Shown: positions 25,168-34,464, counted from the first letter of the stretch. The stretch: DNA of 64,000 bases from Deltaproteobacteria bacterium (GCA_024636215.1 JAGXHL010000027.1:1-64000), one strand, 5' to 3'. Numbers and translations: made by a program. The notes: generated from the letters alone by a model not told the origin.

Positions 25168-26055
25168 TCAGCGGTCTTTGCTCGCCGTGAGCACAATCTG
25201 GATACGACGATTCAACGCTCTTCCCTGTGCCGTTGCGTTGCTGGCGATCGGCCGGAACTCGCCGTAACCGACCGCGGAGAGTCTTTCGCCGGAAATGGCC
25301 GCTTTCTCCTGCAGGAAATGCAGAACTGTGGTCGCCCGTGCTGTGGAGAGTTCCCAGTTGCTGGGGAACTTTTGGGCCAGGGCGCCGCTGATCGGTACAT
25401 TGTCGGTGTGCCCTTCGACCTGTATGTCCTTGTCGACGGCCATCTTGAGAATGTCGCCGATCTGTTGCAGAACCTGAATTCCCGCGGGTTTGAGAACCGC
25501 TTGGCCGGAGTCGAAGAGAATCTTGTCGACCACGTTCACAGTCAGTTTCCCTTTGAGTTCGGAGATTTGAACTTCGCCCCGCTGAATCTCTTCTTCAAGT
25601 TTCCCCACCAGTTCATCGTAGGTCCCCTGGACCTCGGCAAGGCGGGCTTCACGCTCCTGCCGTTCAGAGTCCAGTTGCAGTTGCAACGCGTTGGACGCCT
25701 CGGTCAGTCGATCAACTTCCTGGCGCATTTCGGCCATGGCCGCCCCGGCTTCTGCGCTGCGACTGGCCAGCACCTTCTCAACCCGGTCCAGATCAGTACG
25801 CGCCCGCATAAGGTCTTCCTGGAGCCGTTTGTTCCTTTCTATGGCTTCCAGCAGTCGCTGACTCAGGCTGTCATTGCGATCAACCAGCTGATTTTTATCT
25901 TCTTTCAGGTTCTCGTAATCACCCTCCAATCCCTTGATGACAGACTGGAGATACTGGTTCTCATCCAGCTTCTGCTGGTGTGCGGTTTGGCTGATGCAGG
26001 CTGAGAGAGTCGCGGCCAAGATCAGAAACAGGCTGAATTTGAAGTAGAATTTCAC
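25168..26055 (-). CDS. OmpA-family lipoprotein with coiled coil (Pal/YiaD-like)
   Basis: A cell-wall-binding outer-membrane lipoprotein. I start at the GTG at 26055, which has AAGGAG six bases upstream, giving 295 residues; this places the signal peptide and lipobox LSAC at the N-terminus (cysteine about 20). A long coiled coil covers about 35-170. The C-terminal OmpA domain has the peptidoglycan-binding signature EGHTDNVPI and the terminal NRRIQI. MotB-like proteins share this domain, but a transmembrane plug is absent and no motA gene is near. The likely role is to tether the outer membrane to peptidoglycan. Confidence 0.88.
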   Translation of the reverse strand: MKFYFKFSLFLILAATLSACISQTAHQQKLDENQYLQSVIKGLEGDYENLKEDKNQLVDRNDSLSQRLLEAIERNKRLQEDLMRARTDLDRVEKVLASRSAEAGAAMAEMRQEVDRLTEASNALQLQLDSERQEREARLAEVQGTYDELVGKLEEEIQRGEVQISELKGKLTVNVVDKILFDSGQAVLKPAGIQVLQQIGDILKMAVDKDIQVEGHTDNVPISGALAQKFPSNWELSTARATTVLHFLQEKAAISGERLSAVGYGEFRPIASNATAQGRALNRRIQIVLTASKDR

Positions 26056-26169
26056 AAGGAGCTCCTTAAAAGGTTGTGCAGAATTCTGCAAATATTCAAG
26101 AGCGTCTATTGTTGGCGATTTACGGATAAATGTAAAGCTTGGAAATAGGCATGGTTACAGGCTTTTCAG

Positions 26170-26198
26170 TTGCTTGTAAAAGTTTCGGTATGTTATAA
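26170..26198 (+). promoter_or_regulatory. Putative promoter of nadC
   Basis: TTGCTT (26170-26175), a 17-bp spacer and TTATAA (26193-26198). The leader to nadC would be about 90 bases. Confidence 0.4.
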
Positions 26199-26293
26199 AA
26201 AAACACCTTAAATACTGTAAGTTGTTCCATTCAGAGTTTCTGTTAAGGAGACTAAGAAGTTACAGCTTAGTCAACCCGTTGGAAACATAAATT

Positions 26294-27124
26294 ATGAACC
26301 CATTTATTCTCGATCCCATTCTACGTCGTGCTCTTGAAGAAGATATAGGCACCGGCGATGTCACAACCCAGGCAACGATAGAGCCTGGTACGCAGGCGAG
26401 CGCCGAACTGGTTGCCAAGGAAGATTTTGTTCTGGCCGGTATCGATGTCGCGAAACGTGTCTTCCAGTTGCTGTCTGCCGAGATTGCCTTTGAAAAATTG
26501 ATCAGTGATGGCCAGCCAGTAAAGCGCGGCGAAGTGCTTGCCTGGATCAAAGGTGACGCTGCAGTCCTTCTTCAGGGTGAGCGTGTGGCTTTGAACCTTC
26601 TGCAGCGAATGTGTGGTGTCGCGACCCTGACTGCCGCTTTTGCGAAAGAGGTCGAAGGGACCAGGGCGGTCGTTGTCGACACGCGTAAAACCACACCGGG
26701 GCTGAGAGTCCTGGAAAAATACGCGGTACGTATGGGCGGAGGGGGAAACCACCGCATGGCTCTTTATGATGCGGTCCTGATCAAGGAGAACCATGTCACT
26801 GCCGCCGGTGGCATTGCTGCCGCTGTCGGTCGCGCTCAACAGCGTGTGCCGCATACCCAGAAAATCGAGGTTGAAGTTCGAAATCAGGCTGAAGTGGCCG
26901 AGGCTTTGCAGGCCGGTGCGGATATCCTGCTCCTCGACAACATGTCGTTGGAGGAACTGTCTGCAGCCGTCGAACAGGTTGGCGATCGTGCCATCACGGA
27001 AGCCTCGGGTGGGGTCAAGCTGGACAGTGTTCGGGCCATTGCCGAAACCGGAGTCCACCTGATTTCTGTCGGCGCACTGACCCACTCCTACCGAGCCGTT
27101 GATATCTCCATGTTGTTTACTTAA
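26294..27124 (+). CDS. nadC: Nicotinate-nucleotide pyrophosphorylase (quinolinate phosphoribosyltransferase)
   Basis: NadC converts quinolinate and PRPP to nicotinate mononucleotide, CO2 and pyrophosphate in de novo NAD synthesis. The 276-residue product has the usual length and the family motifs EDIGTGDVTT near the N-terminus, DTRKTTPGLR (about 129-138) for PRPP and quinolinate binding, GGGGNHRMAL, and the barrel end ITEASGGV. The ribosome site is weak. birA follows after 23 bp, so the genes are probably co-transcribed. nadA and nadB are not in the window. Confidence 0.95.
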   Translation: MNPFILDPILRRALEEDIGTGDVTTQATIEPGTQASAELVAKEDFVLAGIDVAKRVFQLLSAEIAFEKLISDGQPVKRGEVLAWIKGDAAVLLQGERVALNLLQRMCGVATLTAAFAKEVEGTRAVVVDTRKTTPGLRVLEKYAVRMGGGGNHRMALYDAVLIKENHVTAAGGIAAAVGRAQQRVPHTQKIEVEVRNQAEVAEALQAGADILLLDNMSLEELSAAVEQVGDRAITEASGGVKLDSVRAIAETGVHLISVGALTHSYRAVDISMLFT

Positions 27125-27147
27125 CAAGGACGTGAATCAAACCATTG

Positions 27148-28131
27148 ATGAAAACACCAGCCCCGCGCGAAACCATCCTTTCACTGTTTAGCCAGACGCC
27201 AGATGGTTTTGTCTCCGGTGAACGAATCAGTGAGGAATTGGGTGTCTCGCGAACCGCGGTCTGGAAGCATATCCGCAACCTTCGCCAGGCCGGTTACCAG
27301 ATAAAAGCGATTCCTTCACGAGGCTATCTATTGCAGCAGTCTCCCGATGTTCTCATGCCCGAAGCTATTCAGTCCGGACTCGATTGCCGGTTAATCGGGT
27401 CGCGCATCATCTCCCTCGATGAGACGGATTCCACTAACCTGCAGGCCTGTCGCCTCGGTGATGATGGGGCTGTTGATGGTCTGGTGGTGATTGCCGACCG
27501 CCAGAGCGCCGGAAAAGGCAGGATGGGGCGCCAGTGGGAATCACCCTGTGGCGTCAACCTGTACGTCTCAATTCTGCTGCGTCCTCCTGTTTTGCCTTTT
27601 GAAGCACCCAAGCTGACCTTCCTTTCTGCCGTGGCGGTCTGTCGGGCGATTAAGAATTGTACGGGGTTACAGCCGACAGTTAAGTGGCCTAACGATATCC
27701 TCCTCGGTGGCGCCAAGGTCGCTGGCCTCCTCAATGAGATGAGCTCTGAGACCGATCAGGTCCATTATGTTGTGCTCGGTATTGGCGTTAATCTGAACAT
27801 GCGCGCCGAACAGTTCCCTAGCGATCTGCGCTACCCTGCGACCTCGCTTGCCATTGCCGCCGGTCAGCCTGTTTCACGTCTGGCCTTTACCCGGACCTTA
27901 CTGCAGGAGCTGGATGCTCTATACCGGATCTACCTGGAGCAGGGCAGCTCGCCAATTTTCACTGCCTGGACAGAACTTTGCGACCTGACCGGTCAAGAGG
28001 TCCAGGTGGATTGCAACAACCTTGTGATCGAAGGCGTTATGGTCGGTCTTGGTGATGATGGCGCATTGCTGGTGCGCACAGCGACGGGTAAGCTGGAGAC
28101 CATTTATGCGGGGGATGTGCGACCGGCGTAG
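27148..28131 (+). CDS. birA: Bifunctional biotin-[acetyl-CoA-carboxylase] ligase / repressor BirA
   Basis: BirA activates biotin to biotinyl-AMP, attaches it to the biotin carboxyl carrier protein and, in this form, represses biotin genes. The protein (327 residues from the ATG at 27148; a TTG lies one codon upstream) has an N-terminal winged helix (about 8-65, VSRTAVWKHIRNL), the catalytic segment GKGRMGRQW (about 119-127) and the lysine in KWPND (about 178). A C-terminal SH3-like domain is present. The DNA-binding part means it could act as a regulator. No biotin operator was identified here. Confidence 0.94.
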   Translation: MKTPAPRETILSLFSQTPDGFVSGERISEELGVSRTAVWKHIRNLRQAGYQIKAIPSRGYLLQQSPDVLMPEAIQSGLDCRLIGSRIISLDETDSTNLQACRLGDDGAVDGLVVIADRQSAGKGRMGRQWESPCGVNLYVSILLRPPVLPFEAPKLTFLSAVAVCRAIKNCTGLQPTVKWPNDILLGGAKVAGLLNEMSSETDQVHYVVLGIGVNLNMRAEQFPSDLRYPATSLAIAAGQPVSRLAFTRTLLQELDALYRIYLEQGSSPIFTAWTELCDLTGQEVQVDCNNLVIEGVMVGLGDDGALLVRTATGKLETIYAGDVRPA

Positions 28132-28144
28132 CCGGACGAGCTGC

Positions 28145-28264
28145 GCGTGGCGGGTAGCGCGTGGCGCGAAGTGCCACTCCAAACTTATTAATTACAAGTA
28201 AGGTTTTAAGATGTCGTTTCTCTCGTTTGAATTTCCGCGCCACGCGTTCCGCGCCACGCGCCAC
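28145..28264. repeat. Inverted pair of GC-rich heptad tracts between birA and coaX
   Basis: 28145-28168 reads GCGTGGC, GGGTAGC, GCGTGGC, GCG. 28237-28264 reads GCGCCAC, GCGTTCC, GCGCCAC, GCGCCAC, which is the inverse complement type. The two arms are about 70 bp apart and could pair into a large hairpin. The second arm ends eight bases before the coaX ATG and overlaps where a ribosome site would lie. Confidence 0.85.
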
Positions 28265-28272
28265 GGATTTAT

Positions 28273-29043
28273 ATGTTACTTGTTATAGATGTCGGCAACA
28301 CCAACACCGTGCTTGGTCTCTATCGTGACAAGGAACTTGCCCGCAGTTGGCGATTAACCACTGATAAAGCGCGTACAGCAGATGAATGGGCGATGGTGAT
28401 CCATGAGCTGTTCAGCCTCAGCGGACTGCACTTCACGGATGTCTCGGCTGTCATTATCTCCTGCGTCGTTCCGCCTTTGCTGAATACTCTGGAGACACTT
28501 TGCGACCATTACTTCAAGTTGTCTCCGCTGGTGGTTGGCCCGGGGATCAAGACCGGCATGCCGATCCATTATGATAATCCCAGGGAGGTTGGCGCCGATC
28601 GCATCGTCAACGCCGTGGCCGCCTATGCAAAACAGCAAACCAGCTTGATTGTCGTGGATTTCGGTACGGCGACGACGTTTGACTATATCTCCCGGCGCGG
28701 TGAGTATCAGGGGGGCGCCATTGCTCCAGGCTTAAACATCTCCGCAGAAGCACTCTACGAGCGGGCCAGCAAATTACCCCGGGTTGAAATCGGCTGCCCC
28801 CCTCAGGTGATCGCAAAGAACACCGTTAACAGCATGCAGGCCGGTTTGTTTTACGGTTATGTCGGTTTGGTGGATGGTATTGTCGGCCGCATGAAGCAGG
28901 AGTCGCGAGAGAAACCCCATGTCATGGCGACCGGAGGGCTGGCAACGCTGATTGCACCCTACAGCCAGACCATTGCTGAAGTGGATAACAGTCTCACCCT
29001 GGAAGGTTTGCGAATCATTTATGAACGCAACCATGTCACTTAG
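28273..29043 (+). CDS. coaX: Type III pantothenate kinase
   Basis: CoaX phosphorylates pantothenate, the first step of coenzyme A synthesis, and unlike CoaA is not feedback-inhibited. The 256-residue product has the phosphate-binding start [12 protein letters not shown] (5-16), the pantothenate-site motif [12 protein letters not shown], and DFGTATTFD with the catalytic Asp. The usual length is met. The preceding spacer is the GC-rich inverted heptad tract, so the ribosome site is poor (ACGGA at best). birA-coaX adjacency is common in many bacteria. Confidence 0.95.
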   Translation: MLLVIDVGNTNTVLGLYRDKELARSWRLTTDKARTADEWAMVIHELFSLSGLHFTDVSAVIISCVVPPLLNTLETLCDHYFKLSPLVVGPGIKTGMPIHYDNPREVGADRIVNAVAAYAKQQTSLIVVDFGTATTFDYISRRGEYQGGAIAPGLNISAEALYERASKLPRVEIGCPPQVIAKNTVNSMQAGLFYGYVGLVDGIVGRMKQESREKPHVMATGGLATLIAPYSQTIAEVDNSLTLEGLRIIYERNHVT

Positions 29044-29119
29044 TGGTCATTTAATAATCTGAAAATCATTACGATTATCTGACTATTGGAAATCATGAGG
29101 AACACTGAAAGGAGAGATC

Positions 29120-31198
29120 ATGGCAAAGTTCGAAACTGAAAAGTTGAGGAATCTGGGCATCGTCGGACAAGGGGATGCGGGCAAAACCTCCCTGGTCGAA
29201 GCCATCTTGTTCAACACCGGCATGACTGATCGTCTCGGTAAAGTTGATGACGGCTCTTCGAATATGGATTTTGAGCCCGAAGAGACCAAGCGCAAGATCA
29301 CGATTTCATCGAAGCTGCACCATTGCGAATGGAACGGCCACGAACTGCATATTGTCGACACTCCCGGCTACACGAACTTTCTGCATGACACGCGCGGTTG
29401 CATGCGGGTCCTTGGTGGGGCCGTGCTGCTGATTTCCGCCGTTGACGGTGTCAAAGCCCAGACCCAGACCCTCTGGAAGTGGGCAGAGGAGTTCGAAGTC
29501 CCGCGCATCGCTTTTATCAACAAGCTTGATCGTGAGCGTTCTGATTATCTCAAGGCTGTCGACGATATGGAGACCTCTCTGGGGTGTCGCCCTGTTGCCG
29601 TGAATATGCCGATCGGTGAAGAAGAGAATTTTAAAGGGGTTATCGATCTGATCACCATGAAGGCACGACTTTTCAAGTTCGACGAAAAGGGCACCTATGA
29701 TGAAGGTGATATTCCTGACGCGTATCAGGCGGAGGCTGAGCGTCTGCACGTCATGCTGATGGAAGCTTGCGCCGAAGCCGATGATGAGCTGATGGAGAAG
29801 TACCTCGAAACCGAGGAGCTCTCCGAAGATGAGGTCCTGCGTGGTTTGCGTGAGGGGACTCTGACCGGTGTCTTCACTCCGGTTTTCTGTGGTAGTGCTA
29901 CGGCCAATATCGGTATCAGGCAACTGCTTGACTACATCGTCCTCTGCATGCCATCGCCCATAGACAAAGGCATCCAGTACGGCACCAACCCCAAAACCAA
30001 TGAACCTGAAGAGCGTCGCCCTGACCCGAAAGAACCTTTCTCGGCGATGGTTTTCAAAACAGTCAGTGACCCATTTACCGGCAAGCTGAACCTGTTCCGT
30101 GTTTATTCAGGCACAGTCAAGTCCGACAGCTCGGTGTATAACCCCAACAAGGATTGCAGTGAGCGTCTTGGCCAGATCCTGTTGCCCGAGGGCAAAAAGC
30201 AGAAACCCGTCAGCGAAGCGGTTGCAGGTGACATCGTCGCTGTTGCCAAACTGAAAGAAACCACAACCGGCGACACCCTCTGTGATGCCAATAAACCAAT
30301 TGTCTACGAATGCCCGATGAGCATGAAGCCGGTCATCTCATTTGCTCTGGAACCGAAGACTAAAGGTGACGAAGAGAAAATTTTCAGCGGACTTTCGAAG
30401 CTGACAGAGGAAGATCCTGCACTGCAGTTGCAGCGCGATCTTGAGACCAAGGAGATGATCATCTCGGGTATGGGTCAGGTGCATGTCGAGGTTGCGGTCG
30501 AAAAGCTCAAGCGCAAATTCGGTGTTGACGTAATCCTCAAAGAGCCGAAGGTCCCTTATCGCGAGGCGATCAAGAAAACTGTCGAACAGGCCTATCGGCA
30601 TAAGAAACAGTCGGGCGGCAAGGGTCAGTTTGCCGACGTGTCGATCAAGGTCAAACCGCTCGAAAGGGGCTCCGGTTACGAATTCGTTGACAAGATCGTC
30701 GGCGGCGTAATCCCGCGGCAGTTTATTCCGGCGGTCGACAAAGGGATTCTGGAGACCTTGGGTAAAGGGCCTCTTGCGGGTTTCCCTGTTCAGGATGTCC
30801 AGGTTACTCTGTTCGATGGCTCCCACCACTCGGTCGACTCTTCGGAGATGGCCTTCAAGATTGCCGGTTCTATGGCTTTCAAAAAAGCCATAGAAGCCGC
30901 GAGCCCGGTTCTCCTCGAACCGGTCATGGAGATGGAGATAACCGTCCCTGACGAATGTGTCGGTGATGTGATCGGCGATATGAACTCACGCCGGGGCAAG
31001 GTCCAGGGCATGGATCCCCAGGGAAGCAGCCAGGTCGTAAAGGCACAGGTACCTATGTCTGAAGTCCTGAAGTATGCGCCGGTTCTGCGATCCATGACGT
31101 CTGATCGCGGGCTTTTCACCATGGAATTTTCACATTATGAAGAGGTGCCATCCCATCTGATGGCTAAACTTCTGACAGAACTGAATAAAGAGGATTGA
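29120..31198 (+). CDS. Elongation factor G-like protein (EF-G2)
   Basis: A 692-residue translational GTPase of full EF-G length with G1 GQGDAGKT (16-23), G3 DTPGY (about 80-84) and G4 NKLD, followed by EF-G domains II to V. Two features separate it from canonical EF-G: the histidine before the P-loop Asp is Gln, and the catalytic histidine of DTPGH is Tyr. The same Tyr is found in Thermus EF-G-2 and mycobacterial FusA2, whose roles remain uncertain. It lies apart from str operon genes, as expected for a paralog. The ribosome site AAAGGAGAG is strong. A second, canonical fusA should exist outside this window. Confidence 0.92.
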   Translation: MAKFETEKLRNLGIVGQGDAGKTSLVEAILFNTGMTDRLGKVDDGSSNMDFEPEETKRKITISSKLHHCEWNGHELHIVDTPGYTNFLHDTRGCMRVLGGAVLLISAVDGVKAQTQTLWKWAEEFEVPRIAFINKLDRERSDYLKAVDDMETSLGCRPVAVNMPIGEEENFKGVIDLITMKARLFKFDEKGTYDEGDIPDAYQAEAERLHVMLMEACAEADDELMEKYLETEELSEDEVLRGLREGTLTGVFTPVFCGSATANIGIRQLLDYIVLCMPSPIDKGIQYGTNPKTNEPEERRPDPKEPFSAMVFKTVSDPFTGKLNLFRVYSGTVKSDSSVYNPNKDCSERLGQILLPEGKKQKPVSEAVAGDIVAVAKLKETTTGDTLCDANKPIVYECPMSMKPVISFALEPKTKGDEEKIFSGLSKLTEEDPALQLQRDLETKEMIISGMGQVHVEVAVEKLKRKFGVDVILKEPKVPYREAIKKTVEQAYRHKKQSGGKGQFADVSIKVKPLERGSGYEFVDKIVGGVIPRQFIPAVDKGILETLGKGPLAGFPVQDVQVTLFDGSHHSVDSSEMAFKIAGSMAFKKAIEAASPVLLEPVMEMEITVPDECVGDVIGDMNSRRGKVQGMDPQGSSQVVKAQVPMSEVLKYAPVLRSMTSDRGLFTMEFSHYEEVPSHLMAKLLTELNKED

Positions 31199-31255
31199 TC
31201 TGCTCTAGTACCCTGTGTTTCTCAAAGATGATCAGGTCGCAGAACGGGAGGTAAT

Positions 31256-32725
31256 ATGTCTGACAAGGATCAGTTCACGTTTGAAGATGAGGATGATAAT
31301 CCCGAAAGCGGTGTATCAAAAAATACAGAGCCTCAAGAGTCGGATTCTTTCGATGGTGAAGTTTTTTTTGATACGGAAGAAGATTTGCCGGGAAGCCGCC
31401 TCGGTGACCAGGCGGGACCTGAGGCATCTGAAAATGGTAGTGAAGAGTTCTTTTTCGACACGGAAGACGACGCTTCGGAAGCGGCGCAAGATGAAAAATT
31501 CAACCAGGGCGAGCCTGAGCCTGAGGAGGTCGGCTTTGCCGAAGATGAGGATCTCTTCGGCGACACTTTGAATGCCGATTTCCCTGGCGACGAAAGGGCA
31601 ATAGACGATCCTGTCGATTTTGCTCCTGAGCCGAAAGCCAAAAGCGCAGCCGGTTCAAAAAACCGTACCTTGTTGATGGTCCTGTTGCTGGTGATTGTGG
31701 CCGCGGGGGGCGCTTACTATTTCATGGGTCTGGGCAGCTCAACGCCTTCCGTGCCAACTGTGCAGGTGCCCGTAGAAAAACCGGTAAAAACGGTTACGGT
31801 GCCTCCGCCACCGGCAAGCAAGGCTCCTGCAGAGCAAGCTGCGGCAGCGAAAAATACCTCGGATACAAAAGATACATCGGTAACAAAAGATACATCGGTA
31901 ACGGTGGCTGTTCCTCCGCCGCCGGCTGCGGTTGCTGCCAAGGCGGATGTGAAGCCGGTTGTGGCAGACACCAGGCCTGCTACGGCAGAGGAGTCAAAGC
32001 CGGCCGCCGCCAAACAACCTGAAGCAAACGCCGCCAGCCCGGCATCGAAGTCTGGCGCGGTTTCGGTGTCCGTTCCTGCTCCGACGCCCGTTCCTGCCTC
32101 TGCTCCTGCTCCTGTCGCTGCCTCTGATCAACAAGCGACATCGGTTGCCAAAGATTCTGCCTCTGCTGAGGCTCCAGAGGCCCCGGCAGTCAAGACAATG
32201 GCCGCGCCAAAGCCGGTTGCAGCAAAACCAGAAGACACCTCTAAGCCTGTCGCAGCGCCTGGGCAGGTCGCGGACGGCACCTACGAATTGGATGCCGGCG
32301 CCTATCTTCTGGAATCCAACAGGGATGCTCTGGTTGCGAAGATAAAAATGCTCGGCTACGAACCCTCTGTCACTCCTGTTGATGCAAGGATTGACATGAC
32401 GCGCCTGCACCTTGGCACCTACAGCAAGGACGACGTCCAGTCCTCCCTGGCTTTTGCCCGGCAGATCGAGCCTGGCTCCTATAGTGTCCCCGCCGGGGAC
32501 GGCTTCGTGATCTATGCCGGCACCTTCCTCAAGACAGACAACCTGCAAAAGATCAAAGAACGCTTCCTTGCCGAAGGTATCCAGGTTAAATCTGAACCGG
32601 TAGAGGTCGTCAGAACCCTGAGCCGCATCCGTTTCGGCCGTTTTGGCACCAAAGAGGACGCAGCGGCTGCCGCCAACGTTGCTGCAGAGGACGGATTGAA
32701 GGCTGTTGTCGTCAAAGCCAAGTGA
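31256..32725 (+). CDS. SPOR-domain membrane protein with Pro/Ala-rich linker
   Basis: A 489-residue single-pass protein. Residues 1-138 are acidic and cytoplasmic, a helix at about 141-160 (LLMVLLLVIVAAGGAYYFM) spans the inner membrane, and residues about 170-340 form a long Pro/Ala/Lys-rich periplasmic linker. Two SPOR-like repeats follow (about 345-405 and 415-485), which bind denuded peptidoglycan at the septum in other proteins. A cell-division or cell-wall role is inferred. The acidic head contains repeated FFDTE motifs (residues about 40 and 65). GGGAGG precedes the ATG. The neighbouring genes give no extra support. Confidence 0.82.
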   Translation: MSDKDQFTFEDEDDNPESGVSKNTEPQESDSFDGEVFFDTEEDLPGSRLGDQAGPEASENGSEEFFFDTEDDASEAAQDEKFNQGEPEPEEVGFAEDEDLFGDTLNADFPGDERAIDDPVDFAPEPKAKSAAGSKNRTLLMVLLLVIVAAGGAYYFMGLGSSTPSVPTVQVPVEKPVKTVTVPPPPASKAPAEQAAAAKNTSDTKDTSVTKDTSVTVAVPPPPAAVAAKADVKPVVADTRPATAEESKPAAAKQPEANAASPASKSGAVSVSVPAPTPVPASAPAPVAASDQQATSVAKDSASAEAPEAPAVKTMAAPKPVAAKPEDTSKPVAAPGQVADGTYELDAGAYLLESNRDALVAKIKMLGYEPSVTPVDARIDMTRLHLGTYSKDDVQSSLAFARQIEPGSYSVPAGDGFVIYAGTFLKTDNLQKIKERFLAEGIQVKSEPVEVVRTLSRIRFGRFGTKEDAAAAANVAAEDGLKAVVVKAK

Positions 32726-32743
32726 TGGAGCCGTATTAATTTT

Positions 32744-33778
32744 ATGTCACAACCTGAAACCAGTAGCCTGCGCCTGAAAGTCTCACCTGAGGTTGCACGG
32801 ATAGTTAAACCGGGAGCCCCCCGCGATGCCCAACTGGCGGCTGCGCGGGGGGCTCTCCCTCTTGCAGGGAAAGATCTCCTGAGCGTTCTTTTTTTTCTGT
32901 GTCGCAGCAGTGACGTCGAGATCAAAACGTCTGCAGTCAAGACATTACGTCAGATGCCGGTAACGATATTGACTCCCTTATGTAAAGACGAGAGCTTGCA
33001 TCCACAGTTATTAGAACTTATGGCAAGAGCCAGAATGGCGGACGGTGACTTGATGGGGGCCGTTATCATGCACCCCTCAGTCAGCCTGAAAACCCTGCTC
33101 TATCTCGCTGACAAGGCTGGTCCCGAGGTGTTGGAGCGACTGGCGGGTCATCAGAACATGCTGGCTGAGCATCCTGAGGTCGTTGAGGCGATCATTACCA
33201 ACCCTGCTGCTCCAAAAGCATTAAAGTATAAGCTGGGTTGGCAGGACCCGGAATCAAACACAGGACCTGAACAGGACCCGGAGGCTGCCGAGGTTGATGA
33301 AGACGGTCGCAGCCAGACCGAAGTCGAAGCCCTGATGGAAGAGGCCAGTCGCGAAGGTATGTCGAAATACCAGATTGCTCTTGAGCTCAAGGTTGCAGAG
33401 AAGATCAAGATGGCTCTCACCGGCGACAAGGAATGGCGCACCATCATGATGAAGGAGTCGAACAAGCTGGTGCAGGCCGCCGTTATGAAAAATCCGAGAA
33501 TCAGTGATGGTGAAGTGCTGATGGTCGCTAAAACCAGGACTTCAAGCGATGATCTGATTCGCATGATTTTGCTCAACAAAGACTGGGTGAAGAGTTATGA
33601 AATTAAAAAAGCCCTGCTCATTCATCCGAAAACACCGCCACCTAAAGCGTTACGTTTCATCACTTATTTAACAATGAAGGATCTTAAGGAGCTGGCCAAG
33701 AGCCGACAAATCTCGAGTATTGTTGTCAATGCAATCCGCAAGGAACTGCAAATGCGGATCAAGAAATCTGGTGGATAA
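32744..33778 (+). CDS. Helical-repeat protein of unknown function
   Basis: A 344-residue, mostly helical protein. The N-terminal half resembles HEAT/armadillo-like repeats: motifs such as SSDVEIKTSAVKTLRQMP, HPSVSLKTLLYLADKAGP and HPEVVEAIITNPAAP recur with a spacing of about 35-40 residues. An acidic segment (about 170-200) separates it from a C-terminal half with similar repeats (MKNPRISDGEVLMVAKTR, LIHPKTPPPKALRF). No catalytic motif and no signal peptide are seen. It lies 18 bp after the SPOR gene, so the two may be co-transcribed and work together. The ribosome site is weak (GGAG 12 bases upstream). Confidence 0.7.
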   Translation: MSQPETSSLRLKVSPEVARIVKPGAPRDAQLAAARGALPLAGKDLLSVLFFLCRSSDVEIKTSAVKTLRQMPVTILTPLCKDESLHPQLLELMARARMADGDLMGAVIMHPSVSLKTLLYLADKAGPEVLERLAGHQNMLAEHPEVVEAIITNPAAPKALKYKLGWQDPESNTGPEQDPEAAEVDEDGRSQTEVEALMEEASREGMSKYQIALELKVAEKIKMALTGDKEWRTIMMKESNKLVQAAVMKNPRISDGEVLMVAKTRTSSDDLIRMILLNKDWVKSYEIKKALLIHPKTPPPKALRFITYLTMKDLKELAKSRQISSIVVNAIRKELQMRIKKSGG

Positions 33779-33822
33779 ATGAAACATATCAGTCAACAGA
33801 TCGTTGGTAGACAGGAGAGCTC

Positions 33823-34320
33823 ATGAGTCGCTACGGAAACTTTCGTATCGGTGTTCTGACCCTTTCAGACAAGGGTTCGCAGGGACAGAGAGTCGACGAG
33901 AGCGGGCCCGTGGTTGAAGAGCTTCTGGCCCCTGTCGGTGAGGTGGTTCATGTGACCATACTGCCTGATGATCTCGAATCGATTGTTGCCCTTCTGATTG
34001 ACTGGACAGATAATGAAAAATTAGACCTTGTCGTAACCACCGGCGGTACAGGTTTGAGCCCCAGGGATGTCACACCCCAGGCAACCTTGCAGGCAATTGA
34101 TTACGCAATTCCGGGGATGGCGGAAGCTATGCGCATGCAAAGCTTGCAGAAGACGCCTCATGCCATGGTCTCTCGTGCTGTTGTCGGTGTCCGCAAGAAG
34201 ACCTTGATTGTCAATCTTCCGGGTAGCCCCAGGGCGGCCAGGGAGAACCTGGAAACCCTGTTGCCGGCTTTACCCCATGCCCTGGCCAAACTGGCCGGGG
34301 ATCCTTCTGATTGTGCCTGA
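33823..34320 (+). CDS. MogA/MoaB-family molybdopterin adenylyltransferase
   Basis: A 165-residue protein of the MogA/MoaB family, which adenylates molybdopterin before molybdenum insertion. The family motif TTGGTGLSPRDVTPQA (about 69-84) with the substrate-binding Asp and Gly-rich loop is intact, as is LPGSPRAARENLE near the C-terminus. Length matches MoaB more than long MogA. The ACAGGAGAG ribosome site is good. No other molybdenum cofactor gene lies in the window. The convergent ZIP gene follows after the heptad tract. Confidence 0.9.
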   Translation: MSRYGNFRIGVLTLSDKGSQGQRVDESGPVVEELLAPVGEVVHVTILPDDLESIVALLIDWTDNEKLDLVVTTGGTGLSPRDVTPQATLQAIDYAIPGMAEAMRMQSLQKTPHAMVSRAVVGVRKKTLIVNLPGSPRAARENLETLLPALPHALAKLAGDPSDCA

Positions 34321-34328
34321 AATGCGGA

Positions 34329-34461
34329 GGTCAAATACTGGGACTGGGGACGGTCAAATACTGGGACTGGGGACTGGGGACTGGGGACTGGGGACTGGGG
34401 ACTGGGGACTGGGGACTGGATTATGATTATGGTCTTTTCCAGCCCCTAGTCCCCAGTCCCC
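34329..34461. repeat. CTGGGGA heptad tract with inverted copies
   Basis: A 23-bp sequence occurs twice in tandem (34329 and 34352) and runs into seven perfect CTGGGGA units (34367-34415). Three inverse-complement heptads of the AGTCCCC type follow at 34441-34461. The two halves can form a long hairpin and lie between two convergent genes, where they could act in termination. The minus-strand unit CCCCAGT matches the published cyanobacterial STRR1 consensus CCCCA(A/G)T. Confidence 0.93.
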
Positions 34462-34464
34462 ATT

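Noticed and set aside
25165..26004. 279-codon plus-strand frame
   Set aside because: Shadow of the OmpA-like lipoprotein on the opposite strand, which has a lipobox and OmpA motifs.
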